DNA from: Lactobacillus sp.
Lineage (GTDB): Bacteria > Bacillota > Bacilli > Lactobacillales > Lactobacillaceae
Assembly (NCBI GenBank): GCA_003482405.1
Contig: DMZB01000077.1
Location: forward strand, 1-7,146
DNA length: 7,146 bases
Direction of reading: 5' to 3'
How positions within the stretch are numbered: position 1 is the stretch's first letter; the number at the start of each line of letters is the position of its first letter. The notes beneath the pieces were generated by a model that worked only from the letters and a program-made list of their open reading frames with translations, was not told the DNA's origin and made no database searches. Both the position numbers and the translations under genes were made by a program. This document shows, piece after piece, positions 1 to 3,185 of this stretch.

Positions 1-58
1 TTTATAAAATCCGTGCGCTCTCGGTGATGAATTCACATCAAAGTTAGTCGGCACAGAT
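1..58 (-). terminator. Weak terminator-like stem at the left edge
   Basis: In the minus-strand RNA, AUCUGUGC (58-51) pairs with GCACGGAU (16-9), 8 bp including one G-U wobble. A nested TGATG/CATCA stem (40-36 with 29-25) lies inside. The outer stem is followed by UUUU from position 8 down. The U-tract is short and the loop long, so this is at best a weak or conditional terminator. The sequence beyond the window edge is needed to judge it. Confidence 0.22.
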
Positions 59-59
59 A

Positions 60-118
60 CAATCGAAGTGATCTGACTTCAGATTGCATCCATGCAAGAT
101 GGTGGTTAAGCAATCTGA
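60..118 (-). promoter_or_regulatory. Two mutually exclusive hairpins after the mini-ORF
   Basis: In the minus-strand RNA, segment 1 (118-110) can pair with segment 2 (87-79) through a perfect 9-bp inverted repeat, TCAGATTGC/GCAATCTGA. Segment 2 (86-76) can instead pair with segment 3 (69-60) through CAATCTGAAGT/ACTTCGATTG, 10 bp with one bulged base. The two stems share segment 2 and cannot form together. Segment 1 begins immediately after the mini-ORF stop codon, so a ribosome at the end of the mini-ORF would cover it. This is the arrangement of an attenuator. Function is inferred, and no known riboswitch or T-box consensus was recognised. Confidence 0.35.
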
Positions 119-166
119 TTACCGGCTTTGCCAAGTATTCAGTTGGTTCTTAACGTTATAACTCAT
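119..166 (-). CDS. 15-codon mini-ORF, possible leader peptide or gene remnant
   Basis: The minus strand has ATG at 166-164 preceded by AAAAGGAG with a 9-base gap after AGGAG (180-176), and about 30 bases below the predicted transcription start. It encodes MSYNVKNQLNTWQSR and stops at TAA (121-119). A strong promoter and a good ribosome binding site make translation plausible. The peptide has one Trp and no run of a single amino acid, so it does not show which amino acid it might sense. It may be a leader peptide for a gene left of the window, or the 5' stub of a gene that has decayed or been deleted. No family is recognised. Confidence 0.35.
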   Translation of the reverse strand: MSYNVKNQLNTWQSR

Positions 167-205
167 CGCAACTAACTCCTTTTCTTAAGCTGTCTTTATG
201 AAATC

Positions 206-234
206 AGTGTAGAGGAACAACAAAACGGTGTCAA
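206..234 (-). promoter_or_regulatory. Strong sigma-70/SigA-type promoter reading left
   Basis: Read on the minus strand there is a perfect -35 TTGACA (234-229), a 17-base spacer and a -10 TACACT (211-206), which matches TATAAT at 4 of 6 positions. Transcription would start near 199. It lies just after the antitoxin stop codon and points toward the left edge, so it drives whatever follows the mini-ORF at 119-166. It is the best-looking promoter in the window by spacing and -35 match. Confidence 0.6.
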
Positions 235-254
235 CAAGTTTTTGAGAAAAATTC

Positions 255-557
255 TCATTTTTGATAAGCGAGGGATGAATTTCCTTCTGTACCAAGGCAT
301 TGGAGAACCTGTGCCATAACCTTAGCGTTCTTATCAGTAATTTCAATATCACCTTGCTCAATTCTCGTGATTTTTTTTTTTGAAATACCAGATTTTTGGG
401 ATACTTGTTGGCGGCTCAGACCAAGCTCTTTACGTAGATCGTAAATTTCGATGGCAGTTTTATACTGTTTGCCTGCTTCTTCAAACTCCCTTCTAAATTC
501 AGGACTTTTCATACGCATTTTAATGTAGTCATCGAGTGATGTTAATTTCATAATCAC
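255..557 (-). CDS. XRE-family antitoxin (HigA-like)
   Basis: This 100-residue protein carries a Cro/C1-type helix-turn-helix at about residues 37-88: LRKELGLSRQQVSQKSGISK with the recognition-helix region following, then the typical RIEQGD segment. Antitoxins of this type bind and neutralise the partner toxin and repress their own operon. The N-terminal 35 residues are charged and may contact the toxin. The GTG start (557-555) overlaps the toxin stop, with AAGGA 5 bases upstream; an ATG two codons later (551) is the alternative but sits 11 bases from that site. The overlap implies translational coupling to the toxin. Toxin-first order is typical of HigBA-like modules. The coding strand contains a run of eleven A residues (381-371) within the helix-turn-helix. 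Class is secure; the exact partner specificity is inferred. Confidence 0.88.
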   Translation of the reverse strand: MIMKLTSLDDYIKMRMKSPEFRREFEEAGKQYKTAIEIYDLRKELGLSRQQVSQKSGISKKKITRIEQGDIEITDKNAKVMAQVLQCLGTEGNSSLAYQK

Positions 558-895
558 GAATTTCCTTTCAAATAGCGTGCACGAATTCTTTTGGCTTTGT
601 TAATTTCGTGACGTGGCGTTTTTTGTGTTTTCTTTGTGAATCCACAAAGAATCAGATATTTTTCATTTAAAACTTGAAAATAAAGTGCTCGCTGAATATT
701 AGAACCTAATCGGGATCGGATTTCATATAGGTTTCGATCGATTTTTTTAACCCAGGCTTTTGAAATTGCGGTGGGCATACCAATGCTTTGAATTTGTTCA
801 ATTTTCTTTATCAATTCAGATGCATCCGCATCGTTTAATGAGTTCAGAAATTTAACAAATTCTGGTGTCTGCATGAAATGTACTGAATTTTTCAT
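554..895 (-). CDS. Gp49/HigB/RelE-like toxin of a type II module
   Basis: The C-terminal half shows the pattern of the phage-derived Gp49-like/HigB family: a basic segment around NLYEIRSRLGSN, a strand RALYF, then LILCGFTKKTQKTP and the ending HEINKAKRIRARYL. Family members are mostly ribosome-dependent mRNA endonucleases; activity here is inferred. I start it at ATG 895-893 (113 residues). The longer reading from TTG at 928 would place GGAG directly against the start codon with no spacer, which does not work. The chosen ATG has no ribosome binding site of its own but overlaps the stop of a 10-residue upstream ORF (ATGA), so it is probably reached by coupled translation. Its stop overlaps the antitoxin start. 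The gene is AT-rich compared with the crcB-to-fem genes, which suggests acquisition. Confidence 0.82.
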   Translation of the reverse strand: MKNSVHFMQTPEFVKFLNSLNDADASELIKKIEQIQSIGMPTAISKAWVKKIDRNLYEIRSRLGSNIQRALYFQVLNEKYLILCGFTKKTQKTPRHEINKAKRIRARYLKGNS

Positions 896-924
896 TTGTA
901 TCGTAGCATGTGGTTTACTAGCAT
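892..924 (-). CDS. 10-residue upstream ORF coupled to the toxin
   Basis: On the minus strand AAAGGAG (935-929) is followed after four bases (TTGA) by ATG at 924-922. The frame reads MLVNHMLRYK and ends in TGA at 894-892, overlapping the toxin ATG as ATGA. The only ribosome binding site in front of the toxin therefore serves this mini-ORF, not the toxin. That arrangement would hold toxin synthesis at a low, coupled level. The spacer is a little short, and the peptide itself need not have any function. The competing reading is a TTG toxin start at 928. Confidence 0.4.
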   Translation of the reverse strand: MLVNHMLRYK

Positions 925-994
925 TCAACTCCTTTGGCTTAGATTAAAATGACTGATACTAAACGGTTTTGGTGCAGTCCTTTCTTAGTTTTGT

Positions 995-1031
995 CAAAAA
1001 AATAACGGCAACCTCAGAGGGGTGTCGTTAT
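995..1031 (-). terminator. Hairpin plus T7 tract upstream of the toxin operon
   Basis: ATAACG (1002-1007) pairs with CGTTAT (1026-1031); the stem continues through CA/TG and CC/GG with small mismatches around a CAGA loop. Read on the minus strand it is followed by seven T residues (1002-996), as in an intrinsic terminator. Two of the pairs are G-T on the plus strand but A-C mismatches on the minus strand, so the fold is actually stronger in plus-strand RNA, where no T-tract follows. It may end a short minus-strand transcript, insulate the toxin operon, or be a 5' structure. Direction is uncertain. Confidence 0.42.
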
Positions 1032-1092
1032 AACATACGCAACATTGATTCAAATGTTTTTATGGATTTAAAAGTTGTCGCTATCTTGCACA

Positions 1093-1119
1093 TTGACGTT
1101 GATATCAGTACGCTAAAAT
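1093..1119 (+). promoter_or_regulatory. Weak candidate promoter for crcB operon
   Basis: TTGACG (1093-1098) and TAAAAT (1114-1119) are each 5 of 6 matches, but the 15-base spacer is short. The stretch overlaps the candidate minus-strand promoter and contains the palindrome TGATATCA (1100-1107). No fluoride riboswitch consensus was recognised between here and crcB. Confidence 0.25.
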
Positions 1120-1127
1120 GATGTTAA
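1099..1127 (-). promoter_or_regulatory. Candidate minus-strand promoter with extended -10
   Basis: Read on the minus strand: -35 TTAACA (1127-1122, 5 of 6), a 17-base spacer, and -10 TATCAA (1104-1099, 4 of 6) preceded by TGA, which gives an extended -10. A transcript would start near 1092 and meet the hairpin plus T7 at 1031-996 after about 60 bases, before the toxin operon. No other convincing promoter for the toxin operon was found. Confidence 0.33.
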
Positions 1128-1158
1128 AAATTGCGAAAAATAAAGGGATGAAATAAGC

Positions 1159-1575
1159 ATGTTCAAACGAATCATGGCAGTGGCCGGTTTTGCCTTCATC
1201 GGTGGGGCACTGCGCGAAGAGCTAGAGCTCTGGTTGCCATTTACGACACAGTGGTTTGGTACGACGATCTGTATCAACATAATCGGTGCTTTTCTACTGG
1301 CGATGGTTAACTTCTGGGTGGCTGAACGATTTGCCTTGCCCAGCGAAATTATTCTGGGCTTAGGTACAGGGTTGATTGGTGCGTTTACCACGTTTTCCAG
1401 CTTTTCACTGGAGAGTTTTCGTTTGTTTTCCAGCGGCCATCAGTTTTTTTCGTTGATCTATATCCTCTTGTCGATTGGCATCGGTGTTTTCGCTGCGTGG
1501 GCCGGACAAGCGTTTGCTACATATCTATTAACTCAGCGAACGGATAAACAGAATTCAGGTGAACAGGATGATTAA
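1159..1575 (+). CDS. crcB1: Fluoride channel subunit CrcB/Fluc, first of a pair
   Basis: This small membrane protein (138 residues, four predicted helices) is a Fluc-family subunit. Flucs are dimeric channels that let fluoride leak out of the cell down its gradient. Family landmarks are present: GGALRE (15-20), pore asparagine N40 in INIIGAF, and GAFTTFSSFSLE (74-85) with the paired Phe-box residues F79 and F82 and the following glutamate E85. The C-terminal tail after about residue 124 is hydrophilic and acidic. ATG at 1159 has AAAGGG 11 bases upstream, a loose spacing. The next gene overlaps by 8 bases, so the two are made together. Paired crcB genes in lactobacilli and other Gram-positives are thought to form obligate heterodimers with the subunits inserted in opposite orientation; that applies here by inference. 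Confidence 0.93.
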   Translation: MFKRIMAVAGFAFIGGALREELELWLPFTTQWFGTTICINIIGAFLLAMVNFWVAERFALPSEIILGLGTGLIGAFTTFSSFSLESFRLFSSGHQFFSLIYILLSIGIGVFAAWAGQAFATYLLTQRTDKQNSGEQDD

Positions 1576-1957
1576 TTGGTTGTCAATCGCCTTAGCAGGC
1601 GGAGGTGCAGCGATTGGCGCCTCTGGCCGATATTTAGTCATGCAATTTTCAGAGTTACTAACGCGGTGGCGGGAAAAGCACAGTGGCTATCAACCTTCGC
1701 GATTTCCGTGGCCAACGTTTATTATCAATGTGAGCGGGAGCTTTCTCCTAGGGCTAGTAATGGCTAGCAACTTATCAACGTTGCTCAAAGTGACGTTTGG
1801 CGCAGGCATTCTTGGTGGGTTCACCACCTTTTCAACAATGGCAAACGAAATTGTGCTGTTAGCGCGTGATCAGCGGTTGAAAATGGCGCTGTTGTACGGT
1901 GTCCTAACAATTGTTTTTGGCGTGATTGCGGCAAGTGTGGGGATGCAAGCGGGCTGA
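1568..1957 (+). CDS. crcB2: Fluoride channel subunit CrcB/Fluc, second of a pair
   Basis: A second four-helix Fluc subunit (129 residues from ATG 1568). I prefer this ATG to GTG 1559 because AGGTGA (1557-1562) stands 5 bases before it and would overlap the GTG. Landmarks: GGGAAIGASGRY (11-22), pore asparagine N54 in FIINVSGSF, and GGFTTFSTMANE (83-94) with glutamate E94. The first Phe-box residue is kept (F88), but the position of the second is methionine (M91), unlike F82 in CrcB1. The 45-residue region between helices 1 and 2 contains a basic loop (RWREKHSGYQ) lacking in CrcB1. The two subunits are thus clearly diverged, which fits a heterodimer in which the partners are not interchangeable. 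It overlaps crcB1 by 8 bases and is followed 56 bases later by degV. Confidence 0.92.
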   Translation: MINWLSIALAGGGAAIGASGRYLVMQFSELLTRWREKHSGYQPSRFPWPTFIINVSGSFLLGLVMASNLSTLLKVTFGAGILGGFTTFSTMANEIVLLARDQRLKMALLYGVLTIVFGVIAASVGMQAG

Positions 1958-1973
1958 AAAAGCTGAACTGCTG

Positions 1974-1979
1974 TATAAT
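1974..1979 (+). promoter_or_regulatory. Possible -10 box for degV
   Basis: A perfect TATAAT lies 34 bases upstream of the degV start, in the 56-base gap after crcB2. The -35 region at the right distance (around 1951-1956) is poor, so this is either a weak independent promoter or chance. degV may equally be read through from crcB, since no terminator lies between them. Confidence 0.35.
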
Positions 1980-2013
1980 AACGTTAATATCACAGGCAAA
2001 ACTGGGGGACACG

Positions 2014-2883
2014 ATGAAAATTGCAGTTTTAACAGATAGTTCCGCGTATATCAGTCAGGCCGATCTCGATCGCTACCACATTTATGTTATTAATGATCCG
2101 GTGTTGTTCGGCAATCATGTCTATCATGAAAATGTTGATCTTGATTCCGATAAATTCTATGCCATGTTAAAGACAGAACATGTCACACCGACCACCTCCC
2201 AAGCATCAAACGGCGAAGTGCAGCGTGTTTTAGACCAGGTGGTTAAGGATGGGTACGATACCGCCATCATTGTTGGCCTATCGAGTGGCATTTCCGGTTT
2301 TATTTCAAACGTTGAGGCGTTTGCGCCGACCGTTAAAAATATTGACGTGCACATTTGGGATTCCCGCATTGCGTGTTCAGGCGCTGGTAATCAGGTGTTA
2401 CTTGCAGCAGCACTGGCCGAAAAAGGGGCCAGTGTTTCACAGATACTCACCAAATTGGCACAGTTAAGAGAGACGACCAAGGTTATGTTTGTCGTCAATG
2501 ATATGCGTCATCTCATGCGTACCGGTCGCATTTCAAACGGGCAGTCGCTCATCGGGACGATGTTGCAGATTAAGCCAATGCTGGCCTTTACACCGGAAGG
2601 CAAGATTGTGGCAATTGGTCGTGAGCGTCAGATGAAGCGGGCGTTTACCACGATTCAGACGAGTTTCAAACAAATTGTGGCAGATCATGATTATCCATTT
2701 AGGGTCAGTATTGTGGATGCTAATAATCCGGAACTTAAGGCACAATGGCTTGCCGATTCCAGGGCTGCGTTTCCAGAGGTCACGTTTGAAAGTAGCATTA
2801 TTGGGCCGTTAGTCGGGGTTCACACCGGAGAAAAGGCGATGGGCTTCATCTATGCGCGTGACTGGAAAACACTCATAGATTAA
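2014..2883 (+). CDS. DegV family fatty-acid-binding protein (FakB-like)
   Basis: A full-length DegV protein (289 residues). Members bind one fatty acid in a buried tunnel; the FakB members present it to the kinase FakA so that exogenous fatty acids enter phospholipid synthesis as acyl-phosphate. Motifs in order: TDSSA (7-11), TPTTSQ (58-63) and GLSSGISG (88-95), which hold the carboxylate; DSR (116-118); NDMRHLMRTGRIS (162-174); KPML (187-190) with RERQMKRA (203-210); and GPLVGVHTGEKAMG (264-277) with the conserved histidine H270. ATG is preceded by GGGGGA (2004-2009) at 4 bases. No fakA is in the window, and which fatty acid is bound cannot be read from sequence. A strong terminator follows. 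Family certain; FakB role inferred. Confidence 0.9.
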   Translation: MKIAVLTDSSAYISQADLDRYHIYVINDPVLFGNHVYHENVDLDSDKFYAMLKTEHVTPTTSQASNGEVQRVLDQVVKDGYDTAIIVGLSSGISGFISNVEAFAPTVKNIDVHIWDSRIACSGAGNQVLLAAALAEKGASVSQILTKLAQLRETTKVMFVVNDMRHLMRTGRISNGQSLIGTMLQIKPMLAFTPEGKIVAIGRERQMKRAFTTIQTSFKQIVADHDYPFRVSIVDANNPELKAQWLADSRAAFPEVTFESSIIGPLVGVHTGEKAMGFIYARDWKTLID

Positions 2884-2935
2884 TGCCAACAATTGTAAAT
2901 ATGCAACCGTGTTTTCAATAATAGAATTATCCCCA

Positions 2936-2970
2936 AAAACGTAATTGGCGAATGTCGATTACGTTTTTTT
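2936..2970 (+). terminator. Intrinsic terminator after degV
   Basis: AACGTAAT (2938-2945) pairs with ATTACGTT (2958-2965), and the stem continues through TGGC/GTCG to a GAAT loop. It is followed by a run of seven T (2964-2970) and preceded by five A, so it could also work in the other direction. It ends the crcB-degV unit and separates it from nagE. Confidence 0.9.
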
Positions 2971-2999
2971 AGTGGCATGGCAAGAGAAAATGAAAACAA

Positions 3000-3013
3000 A
3001 AAGAGTGCTTTCA
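3000..3013 (+). promoter_or_regulatory. Degenerate cre-like site
   Basis: AAAGAGTGCTTTCA matches the CcpA palindrome TGAAAGCGCTTTCA at 10 of 14 positions; the right half is perfect and the central CG is TG. Carbon catabolite control of a sugar PTS would be expected, but the match is imperfect and could be chance in an AT-rich stretch. Confidence 0.22.
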
Positions 3014-3014
3014 A

Positions 3015-3033
3015 AAAAGTTTGAAAAACTTTT
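3015..3033. repeat. Perfect palindrome upstream of nagE
   Basis: AAAAGTTT (3015-3022), a GAA spacer, then AAACTTTT (3026-3033) form an exact 8-bp inverted repeat. It lies about 150 bases ahead of nagE, between the degV terminator and the first NagR-like element. It is AT-only apart from one G/C pair in each arm, so it could be an operator or simple composition. Confidence 0.35.
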
Positions 3034-3046
3034 GCATCTTTCATAC

Positions 3047-3062
3047 ATTGGTACAGCTGACG
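3047..3062 (+). promoter_or_regulatory. NagR/YvoA-like operator, copy 1
   Basis: ATTGGTACAGCTGACG shares ATTGGTA-C/T-AGCT with copy 2, which starts 23 bases downstream, about two helical turns away. The ATTGGTATAG core resembles the sites bound by GntR/HutC repressors such as B. subtilis NagR (YvoA). The regulator itself is not in the window. Confidence 0.5.
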
Positions 3063-3069
3063 TTCAACG

Positions 3070-3085
3070 ATTGGTATAGCTCAAT
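3070..3085 (+). promoter_or_regulatory. NagR/YvoA-like operator, copy 2 (best)
   Basis: ATTGGTATAGCTCAAT is the clearest of three copies: the outer ATTG/CAAT arms are an inverted repeat and the core is the GGTATAG seen in NagR-type sites. It is enclosed by GTTCAAC (3062-3068) and GTTGAAC (3093-3099), a further exact 7-bp inverted repeat. Binding of a GlcN6P- or GlcNAc6P-responsive repressor is inferred from the motif and from the gene it precedes. Confidence 0.6.
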
Positions 3086-3135
3086 GCACACGGTTGAACC
3101 CTTGCATATCAAAAATGTAAAGGTAAACTATTCTC

Positions 3136-3151
3136 ATTGGTATAAGAACAC
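3136..3151 (+). promoter_or_regulatory. NagR-like operator, copy 3, over a promoter -10
   Basis: ATTGGTATAAGAACAC keeps the left half of the element (ATTGGTATA) but not the right. It contains TGGTATAAG (3138-3146), an extended -10 with TATAAG. A repressor here would block RNA polymerase directly. The half-match may also exist only because it is a -10 box. Confidence 0.4.
3138..3146 (+). promoter_or_regulatory. Extended -10 of the probable nagE promoter
   Basis: TG-G-TATAAG gives an extended -10 with 5 of 6 in the hexamer, about 40 bases before the start codon. The -35 region (about 3118-3123) is poor, as is common with extended -10 promoters. An alternative is TTGAAC (3094-3099) with TGTAAA (3116-3121), 16-base spacer. 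Confidence 0.45.
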
Positions 3152-3185
3152 ATAAGGGATATGTATATGGGAAGAGTGGATGACT

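Noticed and set aside
243..262. TGAGAA-AAA-TTCTCA hairpin followed by five T on the plus strand, overlapping the antitoxin stop.
   Set aside because: It faces the wrong way for the toxin-antitoxin operon, no plus-strand gene lies to the left, and a 6-bp AT-rich stem is weak.
926..928. TTG as the start of the toxin, giving 124 residues.
   Set aside because: The ribosome binding site ends immediately before the TTG, leaving no spacer; the ATG at 895 fits the family length and the ATGA overlap.
929..1158. Fluoride riboswitch before crcB.
   Set aside because: The conserved GAUGG and CUGAUGA...CCUAC segments of the crcB motif are not found in order; the hairpin present has a different sequence.
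1113..1391. 92-residue ORF on the minus strand across crcB1.
   Set aside because: It lies antisense to a clear CrcB gene, has a Ser/Pro/Lys-rich composition with no family signal, and no convincing start site.
3046..3099. RAT-type antiterminator (LicT/SacY) site before nagE.
   Set aside because: No RAT consensus and no terminator lie between these repeats and nagE; the ATTGGTATAG elements fit a DNA operator better.
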